Shown: piece after piece, positions 1 through 7,475 of the stretch
Layout: each line of letters starts with the position of its first letter
Position numbering within the stretch: the stretch's first letter is position 1
Assembly (NCBI GenBank): GCA_900767815.1
Contig: CAAGAM010000183.1
Location: 1 to 24,700, forward strand
Source: Clostridia bacterium
GTDB taxonomy: Bacteria; Bacillota; Clostridia; Christensenellales; Borkfalkiaceae
Reading direction: 5' to 3'
DNA length: 24,700 nt
Position numbers and translations under genes: made by a program
The notes under the pieces: generated by a model
Databases searched by the model: none
What the model was told of the DNA's origin: nothing
The model's input: only the letters and a program-made list of their open reading frames with translations

Positions 1-400
1 CCGGCACTTGCGCGCCACTCTCCCCGAAGGGGAAAGCTTTTTATCCCGGCATTTGCGTGCCACTCTCCCCGAAGGGGAAAGCTTTTAATCCCCGCATTTG
101 CGTGCCACTCTCCCCGAAGGGTAAAGCTTTTAATCCCGGCATTTGCGTGCCACTCTCTCCGAAGGGTAAAGCTTTTAATCCCGGCACTTGCATGCCACTC
201 TCCCCGAATGGGAAAGCATTTTATCCAGGCATTTGCATGCCACTCTCCCCGAAGGGGAAAGCTTTTTATCCCGGCATTTGCATGCCACTCTCCCCGAAGG
301 GGAAAGCTTTTTATCCCGGTACTCACGCGCCACTCTCCCCGAAGGGGAAAGCTTTTTATCTCGGCACTTGCATGCCACTCTCCCCGAAGGGAAAGCTTTT
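1..400. repeat. 45-bp tandem repeat array, about nine units
   Basis: Units begin at 16, 61, 106, 151, 196, 241, 286, 331 and 376, an exact 45-bp period, with a part unit at 1-15, so the array continues to the left. Each unit carries CACTCTCCCCGAAGGGGAAA, which can fold into a TCCCC-GAA-GGGGA hairpin, an AAGCTT, and a second small inverted repeat (GGCA...TGCC). The last unit is one base short. Units differ by a few substitutions, so they are not freshly duplicated. Because 45 is a multiple of three, several frames stay open and give meaningless 15-residue peptide repeats without a ribosome site. Function unknown. Confidence 0.93.
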
Positions 401-494
401 CCGCCGGGCGAGAAGAGTTTATATCGTTCTGCATAGATAATTAAAAACCGTTTTTGTCATAGATAAAAACACGAAATATTATAACAAATGATTT

Positions 495-1403
495 CTATTT
501 TATCGGAATAAAAAGTTCGAGATGTCTTTCGGATATTCTGTCTCGCTTTGTCCAATGAATACAGAGTAGTTCGGGTCTTGCGTCATCTCTTTTGTAATTG
601 TGCTTTTCAAGACTGAAATATGCCTTTTGCGTAAATCCGTCGAGACCTTGCATGGGGAAATTTCTGTATTCGTCCGTAAATTTTGCATATTTGCCGATGA
701 TTTCTTTTTTATCCAACGTGGAGGCTAATTCTTTTAATTCGGCTTCGGCAAATGAAAAATCAAAGTCTTTTTCTTTGCTTCTTTCGGCAAGAGCTGAGAA
801 ATCGAGGGGAGATGTTTCACGTTCGACCATGCAAAAATAATCATACCCCGTTTCGTCGAAGTTTTCCATAATTTCCCAATAATTAAAATCGTTCTGATTT
901 CGGAACAATCGTAAAGCGTCCTGCATTCGCCTTGTAGATACAATAAAAGCTTCATCTTGCTTCATTCTGCTTTCCGCCTTGCCTTTAAATCTTTTTCCGT
1001 AACCGATAAAGCATGTTCTGTCAAAACAAACAACCTCACAATTTATCGGATGAATATCGGGGCAGAGTTTCAATGCGGGAATGTATTTGTATTTTTTGTT
1101 TGTGCGGCACTCTACGGCAGAAAAACCGTTGAATTGCTTGAAAGCCTTCGCGAAGCTTGCCGATGAAGAATAACCGCATTCCATAGCGATATCGGTTATC
1201 GTTTTATCTGTTCCGCTTATAAGTTTTCCCGCTTCGGAAAGCCGTCTCACCCTTATATATTCGCCTATCGTATATTTTGTCGAGGCGGAGAAAATACGCA
1301 TAATATTATATTTACCGTAAAATACGATTTTTTCGATTTTATCATACTCGATAGGATAAAATAAGTTTTTTTCAATATAATCAATTATTTGTTGAGTTAT
1401 CAT
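495..1403 (-). CDS. AraC-family transcriptional regulator with C-terminal effector-binding domain
   Basis: This 302-residue protein begins with an AraC/XylS double helix-turn-helix at about residues 5-100. The second helix region reads DIAMECGYSSSASFAKAFKQ, close to the family signature. The remainder, from about residue 115, looks like the GyrI-like small-molecule binding domain found in Rob and SoxS-like relatives (FDRTCFIGYGKRFKG near its start). Such proteins sense hydrophobic or cationic compounds and activate efflux or stress genes; that role is inferred from the family. The ATG start is preceded by AAAGGA about 11 bases upstream. It is divergent from the TetR gene at 1767, with 363 bp between. 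The ligand and targets cannot be read from the sequence. Confidence 0.88.
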   Translation of the reverse strand: MITQQIIDYIEKNLFYPIEYDKIEKIVFYGKYNIMRIFSASTKYTIGEYIRVRRLSEAGKLISGTDKTITDIAMECGYSSSASFAKAFKQFNGFSAVECRTNKKYKYIPALKLCPDIHPINCEVVCFDRTCFIGYGKRFKGKAESRMKQDEAFIVSTRRMQDALRLFRNQNDFNYWEIMENFDETGYDYFCMVERETSPLDFSALAERSKEKDFDFSFAEAELKELASTLDKKEIIGKYAKFTDEYRNFPMQGLDGFTQKAYFSLEKHNYKRDDARPELLCIHWTKRDRISERHLELFIPIK

Positions 1404-1417
1404 GATTTAATTATTCC

Positions 1418-1550
1418 TTTATACGGCTTACGAAAAAACTTATACTGCTACCGCAATATTATATAATTTGCGGTCGGCAAATAATAAGCCGCTCGTTAAA
1501 AATATGACGTAAAAAAGTCCTTGCAAGAAAACATTCTTCGCTTATATTAT
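1418..1550 (+). repeat. Dispersed intergenic element, copy A
   Basis: This stretch matches 11942-12070 over its whole length with small gaps. Shared blocks in order are CTTTAYACGGCTTAC, GCAAATAA, GCCG-TCGTT-AAA-ATG-CG, the 16-base identity AAAAAGTCCTTGCAAG (1512-1527) and CTTATATTA. The outer blocks CGGCTTA and TAAGCCG are inverted copies that could pair, and an inner CCGCAA/TTGCGG hairpin lies at 1451-1473. Copy A sits in the divergent region between the AraC and TetR genes. The rest of that gap, 1551-1698, is AT-rich and shows nothing else recognisable. Confidence 0.72.
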
Positions 1551-1698
1551 AACATACAATAAAAAATAAGTATTGTCATTTTTTGTAATCATTTTAATAT
1601 AATTCTTACTCCCTGACATAAATTCCCGACCCATAATTAAAAGAGAATTTTAATAAAAATCTTTTCGAGCCAAAAAAGAAAAACATTCTCAAAAACGC

Positions 1699-1727
1699 TT
1701 GACAAGTTACCAATTGATAACTATAAT
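1699..1727 (+). promoter_or_regulatory. Consensus sigma-A promoter of the tetR-like operon
   Basis: TTGACA at 1699-1704, a 17-bp spacer, and TATAAT at 1722-1727: a perfect consensus match in both boxes, upstream of the TetR gene. Confidence 0.9.
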
Positions 1728-1747
1728 ATAAGTTATCGAGCGGTAAC
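1706..1747. promoter_or_regulatory. Paired palindromic operators, probable TetR autoregulation site
   Basis: Two 16-bp near-palindromes of form GTTAYC-N4-GRTAAC lie at 1706-1721 (GTTACCAATTGATAAC) and 1732-1747 (GTTATCGAGCGGTAAC), 26 bp apart. The first fills the promoter spacer and the second starts 4 bp after the -10 box, so bound repressor would block RNA polymerase. The two sites are also inverted copies of each other at their outer ends. This is the usual layout for self-repression by the TetR-family gene that follows. Confidence 0.8.
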
Positions 1748-1766
1748 CGATTAGGGAGAGGATTTT

Positions 1767-2384
1767 ATGGCTGAAAGAACGAAATTAAAAATATTGGACG
1801 TTGCTTTGCAACTGTTTTCTCAGAACGGATACCTTGGTACGTCCATGAACGATATTGCAATGCAACTCGGAATTACGAAGCCTGCTTTGTATAAGCATTA
1901 TACGAGCAAACACGAGATACTTGAGTGCATTGCGGAGCGTATGAATGAAATGGATTTTGAGCGTGCCAAGGAATATGAAATGCCGGAAACACAACCCGAC
2001 GGCTTTGCCGATGCTTACGTAAAAACACCGGTTGAGAAAATCCGAGCATATAGCATGGCGCAGTTTCGCTATTGGACGGAAGAAGAGTTTCCTGCGCAAT
2101 TTCGGAAAATGCTCACGCTTGAGCAGTATCGCGATGCGGAAATGGCGAATCTCTATCAAAACTACCTTGCTACAGGTCCGGTGGAGTATATGGCGGCAAT
2201 TTTCAGAAAAATGACCGACTCGGATGGGGAAGCTATGCAGTTGGCACTTGACTTTTACGGACCGATGTTTCTGCTATACAGTATATATGACGGGGCAAAA
2301 GACAAGGAAGCTGTTTTTGAATTACTCGGGAAACATATCGACCGATTTATTTCAAACGTAAAGCCGCTTGGCGGCGCAAGATGA
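1767..2384 (+). CDS. TetR/AcrR-family transcriptional repressor
   Basis: The 205-residue protein has a TetR N-terminal DNA-binding domain at about residues 5-52 with a helix-turn-helix around TSMNDIAMQLGITKPALYKHY, followed by an all-helical ligand-binding region that does not point to a particular inducer. A GGGAGAGG ribosome site sits just before the ATG. Its promoter is overlapped by two matching palindromes, so autorepression is likely. It heads a same-strand run with the GNAT acetyltransferase, TfoX-like and mgsA genes, which may form its regulon. The family call is secure; the effector is unknown. Confidence 0.92.
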   Translation: MAERTKLKILDVALQLFSQNGYLGTSMNDIAMQLGITKPALYKHYTSKHEILECIAERMNEMDFERAKEYEMPETQPDGFADAYVKTPVEKIRAYSMAQFRYWTEEEFPAQFRKMLTLEQYRDAEMANLYQNYLATGPVEYMAAIFRKMTDSDGEAMQLALDFYGPMFLLYSIYDGAKDKEAVFELLGKHIDRFISNVKPLGGAR

Positions 2385-2401
2385 TAGAAGCGGTAGTTTA
2401 T

Positions 2402-2416
2402 ACCGGCAACGCCGGT
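2402..2416 (+). other. Small intergenic hairpin ACCGGC-AAC-GCCGGT
   Basis: A perfect 6-bp inverted repeat with a 3-base loop between the TetR and GNAT genes. There is no following T-run, so it may be an mRNA processing or stability hairpin rather than a full terminator. Confidence 0.45.
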
Positions 2417-2440
2417 AGCATTTATTAAAGGAAAATAACA

Positions 2441-3064
2441 ATGATAGAAAATATTATCATAAGAAACGAAAGGAAAGAAGATTATCGAAAGGTTGAAAAT
2501 TTAACCCGAGAGGCGTTCTGGAACGTCTATCGCCCCGGCTGCTCGGAGCATTACGTTTTGCACTGTTATCGTGGTGACCCTGCGTTTGTGCCTGAGCTTG
2601 ACTTCGTTATGGAATTGAACGGCGAGCTTATCGGGCAGATTATCTACGTGCGCTCGGAAATCGATTGCGACGACGGAAGAAAGTTGCCGATTATGACTTT
2701 CGGACCTATCGGTATTGCTCCGGAATATAAAAGGCAGGGTTACGGGAAACGTTTGCTCGATTATTCCATGGAAAAAGCCAAGGGGATGGGCGTCGGCGCG
2801 CTTGTAATTACGGGCAATATTCTGTTTTACGGTAAATCCGGATTCGTTCCCGCTAAAACAAAAGGCGTGCGCTATGCCGATGACCCCGATGCGGATTATC
2901 TTCTCGTTAAAGAATTGATTCCGGGTTTTCTTGACGGAATTTCAGGCACGTATAAAGACCCCGACGGGTATTTTGTATGCGAAAAGAACCCCGAAGACTT
3001 TGAACGTTTTGAAGCGACGTTCCCGAGGAAGGAAAAGCAGAAATTGCCGGGGCAGTTGTGCTGA
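2441..3064 (+). CDS. GNAT-family N-acetyltransferase
   Basis: The 207-residue protein contains the GNAT acetyl-CoA-binding motif A at about residues 88-106 (FGPIGIAPEYKRQGYGKRLL), with the conserved R/Q-x-x-G-x-G/A loop as RQGYGK. It is followed by the strand-helix portion ending NILFYGKSGFVP. Overall it resembles YhbS-like predicted acetyltransferases. These transfer acetyl from acetyl-CoA to an amine of a small molecule or protein; the acceptor is unknown. Start: ATG with AAAGGA about 9 bases upstream. It lies 56 bp after the TetR gene on the same strand and is probably cotranscribed, so the repressor may control a detoxification or modification function. Confidence 0.9.
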   Translation: MIENIIIRNERKEDYRKVENLTREAFWNVYRPGCSEHYVLHCYRGDPAFVPELDFVMELNGELIGQIIYVRSEIDCDDGRKLPIMTFGPIGIAPEYKRQGYGKRLLDYSMEKAKGMGVGALVITGNILFYGKSGFVPAKTKGVRYADDPDADYLLVKELIPGFLDGISGTYKDPDGYFVCEKNPEDFERFEATFPRKEKQKLPGQLC

Positions 3065-3081
3065 GCGGGAGGATTATAACT

Positions 3082-3126
3082 ATGATTGAGTCAAGATGCG
3101 GACAATGCAAAAAACGGGGTAAATAA
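3082..3126 (+). CDS. 14-codon mini-ORF with CxxC motif, possible leader peptide or remnant
   Basis: ATG at 3082 follows a strong GGGAGG ribosome site at 3067-3072 and encodes MIESRCGQCKKRGK, ending one base before the ATG of the TfoX-like gene. The downstream gene lacks a strong ribosome site of its own, so this mini-ORF may feed ribosomes to it by translational coupling. The peptide resembles the N-terminus of Mu Com-like zinc-finger proteins (xRCGxCxx), so it could also be a broken fragment of such a gene. Expression is inferred from the ribosome site only. Confidence 0.45.
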   Translation: MIESRCGQCKKRGK

Positions 3127-3127
3127 A

Positions 3128-3478
3128 ATGGCTTCGAGTAAAGAATTTCTCCGGTTTATTCTGGAGCAGTTATCGGGTTTGGACGATATTTCATACAGAC
3201 CCATGATGGGGGAATATATTATTTATTATCGCGGTAAAATCGTCGGCGGAATATACGACGACAGATTGCTCGTAAAGAAAACAAAAACGGCGTTGAAACT
3301 TATGCCGACCGCCGTTTGCGGTGTTCCGTATGAGGGGGCGAAAGAAATGCTGCTTATAGAGGAAATTGACGACAAAGAGTTTCTTATAAAGCTGATTAAA
3401 GCAATATACGACGAATTGCCGTTGCCGAAACGAAAAAACAAATCGGAAACGACGTTTACGACATATGTAAATAAATAA
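3128..3478 (+). CDS. TfoX N-terminal-domain protein
   Basis: The 116-residue product matches the TfoX/Sxy N-terminal domain family: a start such as SSKEFLRFILEQL, then the core RPMMGEYIIYYRGKIVGGIYDDRLLVKKT, and PYEGAKEMLLIEE downstream. TfoX/Sxy is a competence regulator in Gammaproteobacteria; single-domain versions in Firmicutes have no established function, so that role should not be assumed. The ATG at 3128 is preferred over an upstream TTG at 3086 because family homology begins here and the ATG lies next to the stop of the preceding mini-ORF. It is the fourth reading frame of the TetR-headed run. Confidence 0.83.
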   Translation: MASSKEFLRFILEQLSGLDDISYRPMMGEYIIYYRGKIVGGIYDDRLLVKKTKTALKLMPTAVCGVPYEGAKEMLLIEEIDDKEFLIKLIKAIYDELPLPKRKNKSETTFTTYVNK

Positions 3479-3503
3479 AAAAACAAACTCAAAGGAGAAC
3501 GAA

Positions 3504-3906
3504 ATGACTGAAAAAATCGGTAAAAAAATCATGAAAACGAAAACGATTGCGCTTATCGCGCACGATAACAAAAAGCCTGATATTATCCGTTGGGCGGAAG
3601 AAAACAAGGCAATACTTTCCCGTTTTAATTTGTGCGGAACGGGAACTACTGCGAAACTTATAGCGAAAAAGACGGGGCTTACGGTGCAAGGTTATTTATC
3701 GGGTCCGCTCGGAAGATCCCGAAATCGGCGCGAAAGTTGCCGAAAGGGAAATCGACGTCGTTATCTTTTTCTGGGATCCTTTACAGGCTCAGCCGCACGA
3801 CTCCGACGTTAAGGCACTGCTCAGAATCGCCGCGCTTTACGATATTCCGATAGCGACGAATAATTCTACGGCAAATTATATTTTACATTCCGATCTTATC
3901 GGTTAA
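3504..3906 (+). pseudogene. mgsA: Methylglyoxal synthase, interrupted by a frameshift
   Basis: Methylglyoxal synthase turns dihydroxyacetone phosphate into methylglyoxal and phosphate, a bypass of lower glycolysis. The first 70 codons read from ATG 3504 (AAAGGAG site at 3491-3497) and include IALIAHDNKKP with the conserved His-Asp, the phosphate-binding GTGTT and LSGPLG. At 3714 the frame breaks. Reading resumes one base on, at GAT 3715, as DPEIGAKVAEREIDVV, then PHDSDVKALLRIAALYDIPIATN, and stops at 3906. The expected motif is GPLGGD, so two bases appear lost exactly before the catalytic Asp. In frame, translation makes a 102-residue product with an unrelated tail. It may be a true pseudogene or a sequencing error; the rest is well preserved. 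Confidence 0.88.
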
Positions 3907-3921
3907 GGGAATATGCAATTT

Positions 3922-3952
3922 AAGGGGCTGTCGCGTTAAGCGGCAGCCCCTT
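3922..3952 (+). terminator. Hairpin after mgsA, probable terminator
   Basis: AAGGGGCTG at 3922-3930 pairs with CAGCCCCTT at 3944-3952, with an inner CGC/GCG. The U-tract is poor, so termination efficiency is uncertain. Confidence 0.55.
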
Positions 3953-3992
3953 GTAGAGGTGATTTACGTTTTATGAATTAAAATTTTGAAAT

Positions 3993-4742
3993 TTAATTCA
4001 ATGATACAGAAAAGAAGGATTTACCGTCATGATTACTAACCCGAATATGATACGATTGATTGATTTCTAAGGATCCCGATCCGATTACTGATGATGTAGT
4101 TGAATCAATGAAAACATCTTGCGGATTCTGATATCCGGAAATAATTAATTCATCTTTTTCACAAGTTATCTCGTACCAGCCACTTTCTGTGTAAAAATGT
4201 TCAATATCCGCCATAGTACCACAAATTTCATATTCGACATCAATATACAAGGCATATTGATCCGTACTTTCTATAATCAATGAATCGGTTATAAGATGAA
4301 CAGGTAGCAAAATTGCAAATTTAATTTTATTTCCATTAGAATCAATAGCGGTTATTAATTTTCCTCGCATTCCACTAAATACATACCTATCATTTTTCTC
4401 TCGTCGTATACAATAGTGATTAGTATAGCGATCTCCTGTTTTCTTAATCAAAATTGAAGAATCATATTGCACTATACTAAGATCTGTATTATCCGAAATA
4501 GTTTCATACAACTCATCTAATGTTTTACTTGATCGAAACGAAGTGTATCCCTCAGATTTCAAATTTGCAATTTCTGATTTTTTCCCTTTGATTGGCAAAT
4601 TTAAAGCTTCATGACTAAATAGACTATATGCGGAAACAGAAGCAAGGTTTCTTGAACCTGTGCATCCCGAAAGAACAAATGCTGCACCGATCACCACTGC
4701 CAAAAAAGAGACCAATAATGATATACTCCATCTATGCCTCAA
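3993..4742 (-). CDS. Predicted lipoprotein of unknown function
   Basis: The 249-residue protein begins with a positively charged, hydrophobic signal sequence and a clear lipobox LSGC (Cys27), so it should be lipid-anchored outside the membrane. The mature part has no motif I recognise and is rich in Ser, Asp, Ile and Tyr. No ATG fits: the start is TTG at 4742, ten bases after a GGAGG site. A perfect sigma-A promoter lies upstream. Codon choice is much more AT-rich than in genes to the right such as galM or prfB, which suggests acquired DNA. It stands alone on the minus strand, next to degraded reading frames. Confidence 0.82.
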   Translation of the reverse strand: MRHRWSISLLVSFLAVVIGAAFVLSGCTGSRNLASVSAYSLFSHEALNLPIKGKKSEIANLKSEGYTSFRSSKTLDELYETISDNTDLSIVQYDSSILIKKTGDRYTNHYCIRREKNDRYVFSGMRGKLITAIDSNGNKIKFAILLPVHLITDSLIIESTDQYALYIDVEYEICGTMADIEHFYTESGWYEITCEKDELIISGYQNPQDVFIDSTTSSVIGSGSLEINQSYHIRVSNHDGKSFFSVSLN

Positions 4743-4792
4743 TATTATTTAACCTCCATTGCATAAATACTTCTTATTTATTCTTTTCTTTA

Positions 4793-4821
4793 ATTATAAT
4801 GTAAAGCAATATATTTGTCAA
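4793..4821 (-). promoter_or_regulatory. Consensus sigma-A promoter for the lipoprotein gene
   Basis: On the minus strand, TTGACA (4821-4816), 17 bp, then TATAAT (4798-4793). Both boxes are perfect, about 50 bp upstream of the lipoprotein start. Confidence 0.88.
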
Positions 4822-4904
4822 GATACTTTGTAATAATGTAGGTTTGTCAAACATATGAGACTGATTTTGGGAAAAAATCAATTATGTATAAGTCCAAGAT
4901 TTAA

Positions 4905-5338
4905 GTAGTCTGAAAGGTATTGTTTAGGATATTTCCAAGCAAGAGGACACATAGGAAAAGAATTGTAAAGTAACAGTAAAAGAACAACCGGATACACGCC
5001 CTGTACCGAGGATCGAAATTTTGCCGGATGAAAACTGTGTTTCTTATGAAACGAATAAGAGATATGTTTATAAATATGATGGCGAATGGCATATGCCTAA
5101 ATATTGCAAGGCATATGATCCAGAAACTCCGGAAATTATGATTGCAATGTTGGAAGTTCGTGCTTGTGCTGTCGATGCAGAAATCATAGAGGGAAGTGAA
5201 AATAATTCTCTTTTCGAAGATATTGGCATCTATAAATTTGATTTACTTGTAGATTCACATAGTAGTGGTATTGGTGGAGAAGGGCAACATTATGCACCTG
5301 CTAAATTTTTTGGCATTATTGTAGAAATAATTAAATAA
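4905..5338 (+). pseudogene. Decayed coding remnant, function unknown
   Basis: A coding-like frame runs to a stop at 5338 and ends PAKFFGIIVEIIK, but no ATG, GTG or ribosome site opens it. The first possible start is a TTG at 5021 without a ribosome site. Reading upstream in that frame gives KVTVKEQPDTRPVPRIEILP before a stop at 4952-4954. An overlapping frame just left reads YCLGYFQARGHIGKEL and then stops. Removing one T at about 4966 would join them as GHIGKELKVTVKEQ. I therefore read it as the 3' end of an inactivated gene whose 5' end is lost. I do not recognise the protein. It shares the AT-rich composition of its neighbours. Confidence 0.5.
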
Positions 5339-5357
5339 TAAACAAGGAGAAAATGTT

Positions 5358-5645
5358 ATGCAAAAAGATTTGTGTATCACAAAAAAGCATTGTGCAATAA
5401 ACATAATGACAGTTGTTTTGTTTGTTTCGTTTTTGTTGGTAGCTTTGCCTGTTAAAGTGAATGCGGAAGCAAATACAGGAATCATTTCCAATGAAACAAC
5501 TTACAAAGAATTAACTGATGATGATCAGTTGTCTGGGTTAGATGTTACGCTTGATGATTATATCGACAACATGAAAAACGATTATTATCCCGGTTCTTTT
5601 GTTTGCTGTTTCGTGCTTTCGGCGCGACCTCGGCAAGAACCGTAG
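5358..5645 (+). pseudogene. 5' fragment of a secreted-protein gene, probably truncated
   Basis: ATG 5358 follows an AAGGAG site and opens a good signal peptide: a charged start, the hydrophobic run VVLFVSFLLVALPV, and a VNA-EA type cleavage site near residue 36. The next ~45 residues are acidic (ELTDDDQLSGLDVTLDDYID). After about 5596 (YYPGSF) the sequence changes to GC-richer DNA and the frame runs on for a short tail of unrelated residues before stopping. A natural product of this kind would be longer, so I infer a break at about 5596 that removed the rest. It follows the preceding remnant by 19 bp. Family not recognised. Confidence 0.55.
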
Positions 5646-5704
5646 AAAAGAAATTCGCCTGTGTAATAAAAAATGTTTTTCCGCGAATTTTGTTTGCCGT
5701 AACG

Positions 5705-5733
5705 TTGCGCAATCCGAAAAAATATGCTATAAT
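5705..5733 (+). promoter_or_regulatory. Extended -10 promoter upstream of the MFS gene
   Basis: TTGCGC at 5705-5710, 17 bp, then TGC-TATAAT with the -10 box at 5728-5733. Expected transcript start is near 5740. Confidence 0.7.
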
Positions 5734-5739
5734 GTCGGT

Positions 5740-5856
5740 GTTGAATATGTCGATTATTTCCTTTGTGTTTTTGTTGCGGAAATCAGCATATCGGAAATTT
5801 CGGGCATGTTCGGCTTTTTTATGTTTTAAAGCGAAAAAATGCCGAAGCGTTTTTTT
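5740..5856 (+). ncRNA. Candidate short transcript (small RNA or attenuated leader) before the MFS gene
   Basis: The promoter at 5705-5733 is followed about 70 bp later by a strong terminator at 5809-5856 and no convincing gene lies between. A transcript of roughly 117 nt is therefore predicted. It could be an independent small RNA or the leader of the MFS gene, which starts 111 bp further on. No known RNA family is recognised. Confidence 0.35.
5809..5856 (+). terminator. Intrinsic terminator
   Basis: TTCGGCTTTTTT (5809-5820) pairs with AAAAAATGCCGAA (5834-5846) with one bulge, then GCG and a run of seven T (5850-5856). It acts on the plus strand only. Confidence 0.78.
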
Positions 5857-5967
5857 GCGCCCCGACATATATTTCAGAATTTTGTTATATTATTAAAAGG
5901 AAAATACGGAGCTTTTGGGCGTGAAAAAACATTACGTAAGCGGTCTCGGAACACGTAAGGTGGTTAT

Positions 5968-7257
5968 ATGACGAAAAATACGGATATCTGCGAAAAAAAA
6001 GAAAAACGCGGCGGGAACAAAATGAGCGGTTCTGCCGCGTCGCTTTTGCTGATTTGCTGGCTTGTTTACGCTTGTTCTTACATAGGAAAGCTGGGCTATA
6101 GCGCGAATATCGTCAATATAGAAAAAGATTTCGGCGTTACGCACGCGATGGCGGGAATGGCAAGCACCTTTTTCTTTTTCGCTTACGGCGCGGGACAGAT
6201 AATAAACGGAATTTTTTGCAAAAAATATCATATCAGACACCTCGTGTTCTGCGTTTTGCTTATATCCGCGGTTTGCAATCTGTCCGTGGGACTCGTAAGA
6301 AATTTTACCGTTATCAGATTTTTATGGCTGATAAACGGAGCGTCGCTGTCCGTGTTATGGCCGTGCCTTATCAGGCTTTTATCCGAAACCCTTAAATCGG
6401 AATATTCCCCGAAAGTTGTTGTGGCGATGGGTACTACCGTCGCAGCGGGTACTTTCGCCGTCTATGGGCTTTCAGCGCTGTTCGTGGCAATCGGTTGTTA
6501 TCGCGTGATTTTTTATCTCGCGTCGATAATTTTGCCGACGATAGCCGTCGTCTGGACGCTGTGTTACGACAAGCTGACAAAAGCGTGCATTTCGGAGAAA
6601 TCGGAAGAAAGCGTCGTTTCGGAAACGGGCGAGGAAACTCGGGGCGGCGGGAAGAAAGCGGGCGGAACGATTGTTTTTTCGGTAATCGCGCTCGGGGTTT
6701 TCGCCGTTATAACCAACCTTGTCAAGGACGGGCTTACTACGTGGGTTCCGGCGATACTCAAAGAGCAGTACGGAGTCCCCGATTCGATAGGGATAATATT
6801 GACGCTCGTAATGCCTTTGCTCGCGCTTTTCGGTACGTCGGTTGCCGTCGCACTTAACAAAAAAGTGCGCGATTTCGTGGATTTATGCGGAATGGCGTTT
6901 GCCGCGATTGCGTTTTTAACGTTTTGCCTGACGATAGCGGGCGGCGGATCGCGTGGCGTTGTCGTTACGCTTGCCTGTCTTGCGGGCGTGTCGCTTCTTA
7001 CATCCGCAACCAATAACGTTATAACGAGCATGGCTCCGTTGTACCTTAAAAAACAATTTAACGCGGGTTTGCTTGCGGGAATCATGAACGGACTTTGTTA
7101 CGTCGGAAGCACGTTAAGCGCGTACGGACTCGGCGCGTTTGCCGACGGGTCGGGCTGGAACGCCGTTTTTCTTCTGCTTGCCGCGCTGAGCGCGGCGTGC
7201 GTTATCGTTGCCGTCGTAAATCTTATCGTAAGGCTGAGCGTTAAAAAACACAGTTAA
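5968..7257 (+). CDS. MFS transporter, resembling the organophosphate antiporter group
   Basis: The 429-residue protein is a twelve-helix major facilitator. Helices begin at about residue 24, and a hydrophilic loop at about 196-235 (charged, Gly-rich) separates the two six-helix halves. The first half has YSANIVNIEKDFGVTHAMAG and AYGAGQIINGIF, and the second opens with DGLTTWVPAILKEQYGV. These resemble the UhpC/GlpT organophosphate:phosphate antiporter branch rather than drug exporters, but the substrate cannot be fixed. AAGGTGG lies four bases before the ATG. The nearest metabolic neighbour is galM downstream, behind its own promoter, so sugar or sugar-phosphate uptake is only a guess. Confidence 0.85.
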   Translation: MTKNTDICEKKEKRGGNKMSGSAASLLLICWLVYACSYIGKLGYSANIVNIEKDFGVTHAMAGMASTFFFFAYGAGQIINGIFCKKYHIRHLVFCVLLISAVCNLSVGLVRNFTVIRFLWLINGASLSVLWPCLIRLLSETLKSEYSPKVVVAMGTTVAAGTFAVYGLSALFVAIGCYRVIFYLASIILPTIAVVWTLCYDKLTKACISEKSEESVVSETGEETRGGGKKAGGTIVFSVIALGVFAVITNLVKDGLTTWVPAILKEQYGVPDSIGIILTLVMPLLALFGTSVAVALNKKVRDFVDLCGMAFAAIAFLTFCLTIAGGGSRGVVVTLACLAGVSLLTSATNNVITSMAPLYLKKQFNAGLLAGIMNGLCYVGSTLSAYGLGAFADGSGWNAVFLLLAALSAACVIVAVVNLIVRLSVKKHS

Positions 7258-7356
7258 AAAACAGTTGAAAAAATTCCGCAATGCCGATGATTGTCGCATA
7301 AACGGGAATTATCGGGCGGTTGAAGCAAATGCGCATATCACTTTCAAGCGCAATAA

Positions 7357-7385
7357 TTAAAGCCGCGTTTTTCATGCGGCTTTTA
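7357..7385 (+). terminator. Terminator after the MFS gene
   Basis: TTAAAGCCGC (7357-7366) pairs with GCGGCTTTTA (7376-7385), giving a short U-tract. The rest of the 7258-7538 gap holds an imperfect inverted repeat near 7285-7317 and the galM promoter; no gene is seen. Confidence 0.65.
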
Positions 7386-7475
7386 GTTTAAACGACGAAC
7401 GATACTGTTGAATTCTGCCTGTATTGCAACGGGGAAATCTTCGTGCGTTTTTTAAAAAACAAAGTCGGAGAAAAA

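Noticed and set aside
1..400. CRISPR array
   Set aside because: Every base of the 45-bp period is conserved between units. There are no variable spacers and no cas genes.
57..444. Repeat proteins encoded by the array
   Set aside because: Several frames on both strands are open only because 45 is divisible by three; none has a ribosome site.
5603..5896. 97-codon plus-strand gene
   Set aside because: No ribosome site, basic and aromatic composition typical of chance frames, and it runs across a promoter and a terminator.
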